Assembly: GCA_024277025.1 (NCBI GenBank)
Contig: JAJRWA010000042.1
Span: 1-44,101, forward strand
DNA from: Candidatus Krumholzibacteriota bacterium
Lineage (GTDB): Bacteria; Krumholzibacteriota; Krumholzibacteriia; LZORAL124-64-63
Reading direction: 5' to 3'
DNA length: 44,101 bases
Positions 25,644-34,346 of this stretch are shown piece after piece (the first letter of the stretch is position 1; each line of letters starts with the position of its first letter). Under the pieces are notes generated by a model. It was not told the DNA's origin and searched no databases. It saw nothing but the letters and a program-made list of their open reading frames with translations. The position numbers and the translations under genes were made by a program.

Positions 25644-28004
25644 CGGCTCACGGTCCAGGAGTTCGCGCACTTTCTGCAGAAGATCCGGGATGCCGTAGGG
25701 CTTCAACAGAATATCGGTCCCCGCCGGTAAATCACATTCGGCAGCCATGGTCGCCGGATCATAACCGGAGGCGAAGAGGATCGGCACCTTTGGCTGCATG
25801 CCGGTGATGGCCTCGCAGGCCTCGCGACCGTTGGCGCGGGGCATGATCATATCCAGGATGACCAGATCAATGGCTTCCTGATGCTCGGCGAAGACGGCGA
25901 TGGCCTCTTCGCCGTCCTTGGCGACCAGGACCTTGTATTCGGCCCGCTCCAGCACCCGCACCGCCAGTTCACGGACGCTGAAATCATCTTCGGCCAGCAG
26001 AATGGTCTCGTGCCGCGGTGTGGCCGGCGGCGGCGAGGCCTGTGATTTTGGCGTGCCGGCTGCCTTGTCCAGGGGCAGCAGGACGATCAGGCGGCTGCCC
26101 TCACCCTTCGTGCTTTCGGCCAGGACTGTTCCCCGGTGCTGCTGGACAATACCGAAACTGGTGGCCAGGCCCAGACCCGAACCGGCCCCCACCTCGCGTG
26201 TCGTGTAGAAGGGTTCAAAAGCGCGCTCGAGGACTTCGGGGTCCATGCCTTCACCGTCGTCGACCACTTCGAGCTGGGCGTACTCGCCCGGGGTCAGTTC
26301 CGGGTGCAGACGGCAGAAGTCGTCGTCGATCTGGCGCGTGCTCGTGCTGACGGTGATCGTGCCGGCGGTGGCAATCGCGTCGCGGGCATTGTCGCAGAGG
26401 TTCAGAACTATCTGCTCGGCCTGGCCCCGGTCGACCCGGACGGTCAACGGGTGCCCCGCGGGCTCAAGAACGAGGTTGATCGCCGAACGCAGATCGCGGC
26501 GCCACTGGGTCAGGGCACTCTCCACGATCTCGTTGAGGTCCTCGGGCTGGGCCCGCAGTTCCTGCCGTCGGCCAAAGGCCAGCAACTGCCTGGTCAGGGC
26601 CATGGCCTTGGTGATGCCGCGGTTGATCTCCTGCAGGTCGTTGGCCGATTGCCCGGTGGGACGGAGGTCCTGGATGATAAACTGGAGGTTGCCCAGCATG
26701 GTCTGCAGGATGTTGTTGAAGTCATGGGCGATGCCGCCGGCCAACTGGCCCACTGCCTGCATCTTGCGCGAAAGGTTGAGTTGATCCTCAAGCTGGCGTC
26801 GGCGCGTGATGTCGCGTCCCACCGACGTGATGGCGGCGACCTGTCCGGACTCATCCAGGACCGCCGCGTTGGTCCATGATTGCCAGGCGATACCGCTGCG
26901 GGTCAGCGACCGGTGCTCGGCGTGGGACTGGTGTGGCGGCTGCCGCAACTCGGCCAGCGCCGTGCGGGCCTCCTGGCGGTCGTCAGGGTGGACCAGGGGC
27001 AGGAAACTGGTGCCGAGCAGCTCCTCCTCGGTGCGTCCAAATGCCCGGCAGTAGCTGGGGCTGGCGTAGAGGAAGTGCCCCTGGGGGTCCAGCTTGACCA
27101 CCATGTCGATCTGATTCTCGACCAGCAGCCGGTACTTGTCCTGGCTTTCCCGCAGCGCTTCCTGGCGCAAGAGAAGCAGTCTCAGCAGCAGGGCCAGGAG
27201 CGCCAGTGACAGAACGCCCGTTCCGGCCATGATCTCGTCGGCGGCGGTTCCGGCCTGGGCGACGTATTGCTGATTGGGCGCCATGTGGAGTGTCCACTCG
27301 CGATCCACGATCCGGACCGGAACCGCAACCTCGAAGCGGTCCGGGCCGGAGGCTGGAATCTTGCCGTAGGCGATCGCACCACCCTCGTCGACTAGCCAAT
27401 AGTCGAACCGCTCCCGCAGGACGTTCTCATAGAGGCAGGTGTCGATCAGCTCTCGTACCCGGAACACGCCGTTGACGAAGCCCAGCCAGTTGCCGGATTG
27501 ATCCACGAGCGGGTAGTAGGTGGCAATTCCTTTGCCGCCCTGCAACAGATCGATGATTGGCGTACTGGTAACCTGCTGTCTTTGGGATGCTCGTTCCAGG
27601 CCGCGGATGACGCCCGGGCTGGGATGCTTGTGCAGGTCCTTGCCCAGGGCCGGGGCATTGCTTTCGGCGGGCACCACCTGGCGCAAAATCCAGTCGCGGT
27701 CGATGAAATTCAGGGCCTGGATGCCCGGGTACATGTCGATAAAGGCCTGGGCTTGTTTGCCAAAGTCAGCCGCCAGGGACTTCGCGTCGGGAATCTCCCG
27801 ATCACCCAGGTGAATGACCAGAGTCGTTCGCGAATCAACCCACGCTTCGAGGCGCAGACGAACCTGTTCCGCCGTGATGCCGACCTCCAGTCGCAGGCGC
27901 TCTTCTCCGGACGATTCGATCACACGATAGAGCAGCGCGATGCCCAGCGTACCGCACAGGAAGAACACCAGCGGGATGGCTATGGCTCTGGGACGGATGC
28001 TCAC
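25632..28004 (-). CDS. CHASE/PAS hybrid sensor histidine kinase with receiver domain
   Basis: From the N-terminus there is a membrane helix (about 10-27), a CHASE-type periplasmic sensor (GIQALNFIDRDWILRQVVP, LQGGKGIATYYPLV, GFVNGVFRV), a second helix (about 264-280), a PAS domain (about 290-400), a HisKA domain with GGIAHDFNNIL (H427), an ATPase domain (DNARDAI, DDGEGMD, FEPFYTT, GSGLGLA) and a C-terminal receiver with LVILDMIMP as phospho-acceptor. It senses an extracytoplasmic signal and autophosphorylates; the receiver may pass phosphate onward or feed back. No output regulator is adjacent. The GTG at 28004 (790 residues) is chosen because GGGAG lies just upstream; the frame extends to 28028. 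Its 3' end overlaps the channel gene by 12 bases on the opposite strand. Confidence 0.92.
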   Translation of the reverse strand: MSIRPRAIAIPLVFFLCGTLGIALLYRVIESSGEERLRLEVGITAEQVRLRLEAWVDSRTTLVIHLGDREIPDAKSLAADFGKQAQAFIDMYPGIQALNFIDRDWILRQVVPAESNAPALGKDLHKHPSPGVIRGLERASQRQQVTSTPIIDLLQGGKGIATYYPLVDQSGNWLGFVNGVFRVRELIDTCLYENVLRERFDYWLVDEGGAIAYGKIPASGPDRFEVAVPVRIVDREWTLHMAPNQQYVAQAGTAADEIMAGTGVLSLALLALLLRLLLLRQEALRESQDKYRLLVENQIDMVVKLDPQGHFLYASPSYCRAFGRTEEELLGTSFLPLVHPDDRQEARTALAELRQPPHQSHAEHRSLTRSGIAWQSWTNAAVLDESGQVAAITSVGRDITRRRQLEDQLNLSRKMQAVGQLAGGIAHDFNNILQTMLGNLQFIIQDLRPTGQSANDLQEINRGITKAMALTRQLLAFGRRQELRAQPEDLNEIVESALTQWRRDLRSAINLVLEPAGHPLTVRVDRGQAEQIVLNLCDNARDAIATAGTITVSTSTRQIDDDFCRLHPELTPGEYAQLEVVDDGEGMDPEVLERAFEPFYTTREVGAGSGLGLATSFGIVQQHRGTVLAESTKGEGSRLIVLLPLDKAAGTPKSQASPPPATPRHETILLAEDDFSVRELAVRVLERAEYKVLVAKDGEEAIAVFAEHQEAIDLVILDMIMPRANGREACEAITGMQPKVPILFASGYDPATMAAECDLPAGTDILLKPYGIPDLLQKVRELLDREPLTH

Positions 28005-28121
28005 GGAGGGCTCCCAACGGGTGTACAATGAACCAGCGGCTGCGCCAAACCTTGCGGGCCCATACTAGCGGCCATATATCATTGGCTTCAACCGGTCTTT
28101 TTGTGCAGCGAAGGAGGCATC

Positions 28122-29030
28122 TTGGGCAAGCATACGCTGTTGCTGTTTATCGACGGACTGGGTTGGGCCGCGCCCGATCCGGCCAGGAATCCCCTGGCTT
28201 CGTATGGCGGGACGTTGCTGGACTTGCCGTTACCTGATGGTCCGGATCCCGTGCCGGTGGCCCGGTCAGGTTGGGCCCGCCCGTTGGATGCGGTGCTCGA
28301 TGTGCCCGGTGTGCCCCAGAGTGCGACCGGGCAGACGACCCTGTTGTCCGGTGTCAATAGTCAAAAGGCACTGGGCAAGCACCTTACCGGGTTTCCCAAT
28401 CTGGCCCTGCGGGAGATCCTGTTGCAGCACTCGGTCCTGAAGACCCTGACCGAGCGGGGTTATCGGGCCGCTTTTCTCAATGCGTTTCGGCCCCGCTTCT
28501 GGGAGCTGTCCCGTGAGCGCCAACTCACCCTTTCGGCCACCACCGTGGCCAACCTGGCGGCCGGTCTGCCCTTCTTCGGGTTGCCGGACATCAAGGCGGG
28601 ACGCAGTATCTATCAGGAAATGACCAACGCCGAGCTGATCGCGCGGGGGTTCGACGTCGAGCCGCTGACTCCGGCGGCGGCCGGTCTGATCGCCGGTCAG
28701 GCGGTCAGGCATCACGACTTTCTGCTGTACGAATACTTCCAGACAGACAAGGCCGGGCACAGCGGCGAGCGGCCGCGGGCCGAAGATGAACTCCGGCGCC
28801 TGGACGAATTCCTGACGGCCCTGCTCGGTGAGGTGGATGCCGAGGATCAGGTGCTGATCCTGCTGACCAGCGATCACGGCAACATCGAGGATGCAACGAC
28901 CCGCCGGCACACGACGAATCCCGTGCCGCTGCTGGCGTGGGGAGATGAAGCGCGGGAGTTCGTCAGCGGGCTGACGCGCCTGGACCAGGTCACGCCACGG
29001 ATTCTTGAACGCCACCCGACATCCGGCTAG
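28122..29030 (+). CDS. alkaline-phosphatase-superfamily metalloenzyme (iPGM/phosphopentomutase-like)
   Basis: The 302-residue protein shows the metal-binding pattern of the iPGM/phosphopentomutase branch: LLLFIDGLGWA at the start, the nucleophile segment PQSATGQTTLLSG, YFQTDKAGHSG, LLTSDHGNIED and RRHTTNPVPLLAWG. It is far shorter than 2,3-bisphosphoglycerate-independent phosphoglycerate mutase and lacks its transferase insertion, so it is probably a phosphohydrolase or mutase of unknown substrate. The TTG at 28122 is preferred because AAGGAGG stands directly before it; an in-frame GTG at 28101 is the alternative. It ends with a 4-base overlap with the stop of the convergent sulfatase-like gene. 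Confidence 0.8.
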   Translation: MGKHTLLLFIDGLGWAAPDPARNPLASYGGTLLDLPLPDGPDPVPVARSGWARPLDAVLDVPGVPQSATGQTTLLSGVNSQKALGKHLTGFPNLALREILLQHSVLKTLTERGYRAAFLNAFRPRFWELSRERQLTLSATTVANLAAGLPFFGLPDIKAGRSIYQEMTNAELIARGFDVEPLTPAAAGLIAGQAVRHHDFLLYEYFQTDKAGHSGERPRAEDELRRLDEFLTALLGEVDAEDQVLILLTSDHGNIEDATTRRHTTNPVPLLAWGDEAREFVSGLTRLDQVTPRILERHPTSG

Positions 29031-29938
29031 GGCAGTTTTCCCTCAAGGAAGAACACCTCGAAGACTTTCTCGTGGAAAATCGGCCCGTGGCCGAAGTAAC
29101 CGTCTTCGCCGAACAATTCACCGTGGTCGGACATGATCATGAAATGGGTATTGCCCGGGCAGCGGTCCATCAGCTTGCCGACCACGCCGTCCAGATGCTC
29201 GACACAGGCGATCTGCTTGTCGTAGAAGGCCCGGAACTGCTCGGGCGTGAAGAACTCGTCCTGCTTTCTGTCTTCCAGAAACTCCGAGGGGTTCTTGAGG
29301 AAATCGTCCAGATGCTTGAACACGCCATGCACGCCGCTGATGTGGGGCAGGTCGTCGCCCGATTCGCCCGGCAGCAGGTACGGGTAGTGGGTTTCGCCGG
29401 TGTTGATGAAGAAGAAAGTGGGTTCATCCTTCTTTGGCGTCAGGCCCTTGAACGTATCGGAACCGTCCAGGATGAGCGACAGGTCGTTGTGGCTGGGCGC
29501 GAGTTCGTAGCGGTCGAAGTGCTGGCTCATGGCCGTCATCGGGTTCAGGACCGGCAGGCTGACGACACCTTCGGTGCGGTAGCCCTGGCTGCGCAGGAAA
29601 CAGGGCAGCGAAAGCTGGGGTACGAACTTGCCGAACTCGACTTCCTTGACGTTCAGGCGCCCGGACCAGAGGGAGAATTCGTCCCGGTAGACGTTGGAGG
29701 CGAAGACCCCCTTGGGGCTCTGGTGCGGCACCATCCCCATCAGGAAAGTGAAGTGGCTGGGGCTGGTCCAACTGGCGTAACTGTAGCGCTTCTCGGCTTT
29801 GCCGATCCGGTCCAGGTTAGGCGTCCTGGCCGCCTGGTAGGCATCGAAACGGCAGCTGTCGAACACGATGAAGAAGACGTTGTTCATCTTGCCGTCGCTG
29901 CGGAATATCTTTTTCACACCATCGATAATTCCAGCCAT
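29027..29938 (-). CDS. sulfatase-like alkaline-phosphatase-superfamily hydrolase
   Basis: This 303-residue protein begins with a short basic helix, then NNVFFIVFDSCRFDAYQA with the metal Asp of sulfatase-like enzymes. YASWTSPSHFTFLMGM lies where sulfatases have C/S-x-P-x-R; the final residue is His and a Thr-Ser pair precedes the Pro, so formylglycine-dependent sulfatase activity is unlikely. Later NTGETHYPYLLPGE, FMIMSDHGELFGEDG and YFGHGPIFHEKV supply the usual metal ligands. The protein ends soon after, shorter than most sulfatases. No signal peptide is visible. AAAGGA supports the start at 29938. It may hydrolyse a phosphate ester. trxA lies 160 bases upstream on the same strand. Confidence 0.8.
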   Translation of the reverse strand: MAGIIDGVKKIFRSDGKMNNVFFIVFDSCRFDAYQAARTPNLDRIGKAEKRYSYASWTSPSHFTFLMGMVPHQSPKGVFASNVYRDEFSLWSGRLNVKEVEFGKFVPQLSLPCFLRSQGYRTEGVVSLPVLNPMTAMSQHFDRYELAPSHNDLSLILDGSDTFKGLTPKKDEPTFFFINTGETHYPYLLPGESGDDLPHISGVHGVFKHLDDFLKNPSEFLEDRKQDEFFTPEQFRAFYDKQIACVEHLDGVVGKLMDRCPGNTHFMIMSDHGELFGEDGYFGHGPIFHEKVFEVFFLEGKLP

Positions 29939-30037
29939 GATCGTCCTTTGCGGTGCGGGTCAGGGAACGGGGGTGCAGGGACAATGTCATGTCTGGACCG
30001 ATTTTCGGCAAGCCCGCGCGCACGGTCGCCGGTCGGC

Positions 30038-30087
30038 CGGCAAGAGTAGGGCGCCGGCCCTTGTCGACCGGCGCCCATGGCTTGCCG
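30038..30087 (-). terminator. two-tier hairpin downstream of trxA
   Basis: The inner arms GGGCGCCGG (30049-30057) and CCGGCGCCC (30068-30076) are perfect around 10 bases. Outer arms CGGCAAG (30038-30044) and CTTGCCG (30081-30087) are also perfect, separated from the inner stem by four bases on each side. The structure begins 12 bases after the trxA stop. No long T run follows on the minus strand, so it may be a weak terminator or an RNA-stabilising structure. Confidence 0.5.
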
Positions 30088-30098
30088 TTGCCCCGAGC

Positions 30099-30422
30099 CT
30101 AGATGGCGTCGTTGATCGCCGCCACCAGGTCTTCCTTGGGGCGCACGCCCACGAAGCTGTTGACCGCCGAGCCGCCCTTGAACAGCATCACCGTGGGGAT
30201 GCCGCGGATGCCGAACTGGGCAGCCAGGTCCTGGTTGTTATCCACGTTGACCTTGCCGACTTTGGCCTTGCCGTCGAATTCGCCGGCCAACTCTTCGACG
30301 ATGGGGCCAATCATCTTGCAGGGGCCGCACCAGGGCGCCCAGAAGTCGACCAGCACCGGTACGTCACTCTGCAAAACCTCAGCTTCGAAATTGTCTTTGT
30401 TGATTTCCAGCACGTTCGCCAT
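30099..30422 (-). CDS. trxA: thioredoxin
   Basis: This 107-residue protein is a canonical cytoplasmic thioredoxin that reduces protein disulfides. The active site is FWAPWCGPCKM (CGPC), followed by the conserved cis-proline segment IRGIPTVMLFKGG and the C-terminal helix KEDLVAAINDAI. No signal peptide is present. The start at 30422 has GAGAGGA upstream. It is transcribed away from the sigma-54 activator; the interval between them holds an AT-rich patch and the operator array. Confidence 0.97.
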   Translation of the reverse strand: MANVLEINKDNFEAEVLQSDVPVLVDFWAPWCGPCKMIGPIVEELAGEFDGKAKVGKVNVDNNQDLAAQFGIRGIPTVMLFKGGSAVNSFVGVRPKEDLVAAINDAI

Positions 30423-30530
30423 GATTCCGATCCTCTCGTTGGTTCAAGTCGACTATGGTGGACTCGACTGTTGTATTTGCGTTTACGCGGTCTGCATAGC
30501 AGGGGGTGTGCCAACTACATTCGCCCCATG

Positions 30531-30580
30531 CTGATAATATTCTAATACTTTATAATACAATAAGATAAACGACGTCCGCA
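30531..30580. promoter_or_regulatory. AT-rich divergent promoter region
   Basis: This is the most AT-rich patch in the window. It includes TATAAT (30551-30556) on the plus strand and several TATTAT/TAGAAT-like hexamers on the minus strand. It sits in the 260-base interval between divergently transcribed trxA and the sigma-54 activator. No -35 hexamer with good spacing was found for the plus-strand TATAAT, so transcription starts cannot be assigned. Confidence 0.35.
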
Positions 30581-30620
30581 GACGTTTGTTTGCAGAGTGC
30601 CGCCTGGCATCGGTTGCGCC

Positions 30621-30670
30621 CGTTGTGGTATACAACGATATTGTTGCAACGATAGTGTTGTGTGCAACAC
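30621..30670. promoter_or_regulatory. array of CAAC/GTTG inverted half-sites (probable operator)
   Basis: In 50 bases immediately upstream of the activator's ribosome site there are three overlapping palindromic units: CGTTGTGGTATACAACG (30621-30637), GTTGCAAC (30643-30650) and GTGTTGTGTGCAACAC (30655-30670). Read differently, CAACGATATTGTTG (30633-30646) and CAACGATAGTGTTG (30647-30660) are tandem 14-base direct repeats. Half-sites alternate GTTG, CAAC, GTTG, CAAC, GTTG, CAAC. Repeated dyads beside a regulator gene suggest autoregulation, by the activator itself or another dimeric protein. Confidence 0.6.
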
Positions 30671-30682
30671 ATGGAGGTGCCC

Positions 30683-32068
<1,386 letters not shown>

Positions 32069-32096
32069 CAACGGCCAGGGAAAGGGCGCAGCGAAG

Positions 32097-32750
32097 ATGA
32101 ATATGAAGCAGGGGTGCGGAATCGGTTGTCTGGTTCTGTTCAGTGCGGTGGTTGTCCTGATGGGTGCGGCCACCTGGTACTCGCGGGAGATCAATCGGGA
32201 ATACAAGACAGTACAGAAGACGGAGAACGCGTTGGTCGCTGCTACCCGCGGCGAACCGTTCACCCCGCCGGACAGCCTGGCGGTTACTCCCGCCCGATTG
32301 AACGCCTTCCTGGCGGTGCGGGATTCCCTGCACGACATCAGCCAGCAGTTGACTGCCGCCGCTGATGAATTCGCCCGCGAAAAAGACAGCAACCGGAACC
32401 ACGGTATCCGCGGTTTCCTGAACCTGCTGAACTCCGGCTCGGACCTGGCCCCGGTCTACGCCACCTACTGGTCCACCCGCAACCGCGCCCTGCTGGCCCA
32501 CCGGATGTCTCCCGCCGAATACATCTGGCTCTACAGCCTCGTCTACTACCATTGGCTGGGCAAAGACCCCGGCGACGGCCGCGACGAACACACCACCACC
32601 GCCGACGTCCACATCGAATTCACCACAGAGATCCCGTCGCCAACCGCCGACATCCTGGCCCCAAGACGCCCCCACCTCGAAGCAACGTACACGCCCGAGT
32701 TGAACCCCATAGAACTGATCTTCACCGCCAGGGAAGCTGCAGGTTCTTAA
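32097..32750 (+). CDS. single-span membrane protein of unknown function
   Basis: I do not recognise this 217-residue protein. It starts MNMKQGCGIGCLVLFSAVVV, a membrane anchor with two cysteines, followed by a hydrophilic, mostly helical domain (REINREYKTVQKTENALVAA, RDSLHDISQQLTAAADEFAR). Its later part (SPAEYIWLYSLVYYHWLGKD) is aromatic-rich, and the C-terminus is rich in Pro and Thr. Codon choice in the last third is strongly C-ending. No convincing ribosome site was seen; the ATG at 32103 is an alternative start. It follows the sigma-54 activator by 28 bases and may share its transcript. Its stop codon overlaps a large inverted repeat. Confidence 0.7.
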   Translation: MNMKQGCGIGCLVLFSAVVVLMGAATWYSREINREYKTVQKTENALVAATRGEPFTPPDSLAVTPARLNAFLAVRDSLHDISQQLTAAADEFAREKDSNRNHGIRGFLNLLNSGSDLAPVYATYWSTRNRALLAHRMSPAEYIWLYSLVYYHWLGKDPGDGRDEHTTTADVHIEFTTEIPSPTADILAPRRPHLEATYTPELNPIELIFTAREAAGS

Positions 32751-32850
32751 CGCAGACGGCCCTGCTGATCGATGCCCACCGCCGGCGCGAGTATCTTCCC
32801 GAGCGCCGGCGGTGGGCATCGATCAGCAGGGCCGCCCCCGCCAAGAACCT
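32741..32850. repeat. 110-bp nested inverted repeat (cruciform-capable) filling the convergent gap
   Basis: The inner arms of 32 bases (32757-32788 and 32803-32834) are perfect complements around a 14-base loop; the left arm includes GATCGATGCCCACCGCCGGC. A second pair of perfect 8-base arms, AGGTTCTT (32741-32748) and AAGAACCT (32843-32850), frames it, with exactly 8 unpaired bases on each side. The outer arms run into the stop codon of the upstream membrane-protein gene and the stop codon of pepT. No T run is present. It could terminate both convergent genes, but the length and perfection exceed an ordinary terminator. Confidence 0.85.
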
Positions 32851-34109
32851 CAACTCTCCTTCTCGGTCCAGACTTCAATGAGTCGCAGGATGGTCTCGGT
32901 GGCCAGCTCCATGTCCTTGACGCAGATCCACTCGCCGTAGCCGTGGAAATCCTGCTCGCCGGTGAAAATGTTGGGCGTGGGCAGGCCGCGGGCCGACAAT
33001 GTGGAGCCGTCGGTGCCACCGCGGATGCTGCCCTGGATGGGCTTCATGCCGGCGCGCTCGACCGCCTCGAGGGCGTAGGCCATGGCGCGCGGTTCCCTGG
33101 CCAGGTCGTACTTCATGTTGCGGTAGTATTCCTTGATCTCGAGCCGGTAGGACGAGCCGGGCCAATTGGCACAAGCCGCTTTGGCGTGCTCCTCGATCAT
33201 CTTGGCCTTGGGAGCCAGGCCGTCGGCCTCGAAGTCGCGGATCAGCAGCTGCACCTCGGTCTCGCTGGTGTTGCCCTTGATGGAGATGGGGTGGATGTAG
33301 CCCTCCAGGCCCTCGGTGGTCTCGGGCGCGCCTGCCCGCGGCAGCCCGGCCAGGAAGTCACCGGCGATCTTGACCGAAGGGATCATCTTGTCTTTCGCGT
33401 AGCCGGGGTGGATGTCGCGGCCGACGAAGGTGACGATGGCGCTGTCGGCGCAGAAAGTCTCATTCTCGACCTCGCCGCGCTGGCCGCCGTCCATGGTGTA
33501 GGCCACCGTGGCGCCGAAAGCCTCGACGTCGAAGTGCTTCACGCCGGCGCCCACTTCCTCGTCGGGGGTGAAGGCGATCTTGACGGTGCCGTGACGCCAG
33601 TCCGGATTCTCGTGGATTCGGGTCAGTGCTTCGAGGATCTCGGCGATCCCGGCCTTGTCGTCGGCGCCCAGCAGGGTCGTCCCGTCGGCGGTGATGATGG
33701 TTTCGCCCAGGCATTCGGCGAGGTACGGATTCTCGGCCGCCAGGATCTTGCGTCCCTCCCTGGGCAGGTCGATATCGCCGCCCTGGTAGTTCTCGTGGAA
33801 GGTCGGAACCACATTTTCACCGCTGACTTCGGGATACGTGTCCATGTGGGAGATGAACGCGATGGCAGGTACTTTCTCGCAGCCCAGGCTGGCCGGCAGC
33901 GTGGCCGTCACGTAGCAGTTGTCGTCGACGGCGGCGTCGGCCAGACCCACAGCCTGCAGTTCGTCCACCAGGATCCGGGCCAGATCGAACTGCCGCTCAG
34001 TGCTGGGGTAGGTGTCGGAATCCTCACTGCTGGTCGTGTGGATCCGGGCGTAGGCGACAAAACGGTCGACCAGGCTGGGGAAGGACGATTGGGCTGAGCG
34101 TTCGAGCAT
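32850..34109 (-). CDS. pepT: peptidase T (tripeptide aminopeptidase)
   Basis: This cytoplasmic M20 metallopeptidase removes N-terminal residues from tripeptides. The 419-residue sequence has AFISHMDTYPEVSGENV (H88, D90), LLGADDKAGIAE (bridging Asp 150), FTPDEEVGAG (E184 catalytic, E185 metal), DGGQRGEVENETF and GGTDGSTLSARGLPTPNIF. All match PepT ligand spacing. The frame is open to 34286, but GGAGG before the ATG at 34109 and family alignment fix the start. An oligopeptide transporter lies divergently 237 bases away, so the pair probably imports and then degrades peptides. Confidence 0.95.
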   Translation of the reverse strand: MLERSAQSSFPSLVDRFVAYARIHTTSSEDSDTYPSTERQFDLARILVDELQAVGLADAAVDDNCYVTATLPASLGCEKVPAIAFISHMDTYPEVSGENVVPTFHENYQGGDIDLPREGRKILAAENPYLAECLGETIITADGTTLLGADDKAGIAEILEALTRIHENPDWRHGTVKIAFTPDEEVGAGVKHFDVEAFGATVAYTMDGGQRGEVENETFCADSAIVTFVGRDIHPGYAKDKMIPSVKIAGDFLAGLPRAGAPETTEGLEGYIHPISIKGNTSETEVQLLIRDFEADGLAPKAKMIEEHAKAACANWPGSSYRLEIKEYYRNMKYDLAREPRAMAYALEAVERAGMKPIQGSIRGGTDGSTLSARGLPTPNIFTGEQDFHGYGEWICVKDMELATETILRLIEVWTEKES

Positions 34110-34171
34110 GACGGGCCTCCGCGCGGGGATGAGACAGCGGCTTGTAAACCGAATGAGAACCGGGAATCGAA

Positions 34172-34200
34172 AATATGGCAGGCGACGGGGGAGTGGGCAA
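34172..34200 (-). promoter_or_regulatory. candidate pepT promoter
   Basis: On the minus strand TTGCCC (34195-34200) and CATATT (34172-34177) are 17 bases apart, about 60 bases before the pepT start. Both hexamers match four of six consensus positions. Confidence 0.35.
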
Positions 34201-34241
34201 GGATCAGGGGCCGAATCCTCCCATTTTCGCCATAGATTTCC

Positions 34242-34270
34242 TTGTTCGGTACGGTCTTGGATGTTAGGAT
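34242..34270 (+). promoter_or_regulatory. candidate promoter for the OPT transporter
   Basis: TTGTTC (34242-34247) and TAGGAT (34265-34270) are separated by 17 bases, 76 bases before the OPT start codon. Together with the opposing pepT hexamers it makes a plausible divergent promoter pair within 100 bases. Confidence 0.4.
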
Positions 34271-34346
34271 TCGGTGTCGGGAGCACACAGTCAGTGGGCT
34301 CCCAAATCGCCTCTGAGCCCTATCCGAACCCCTAGCGGAGGTCTTC

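Noticed and set aside
30606..30617. GGCATCGGTTGC resembling a sigma-54 promoter (GG...GC) before the activator gene
   Set aside because: Only 8 bases separate GG and GC; the sigma-54 -24/-12 elements need 10.
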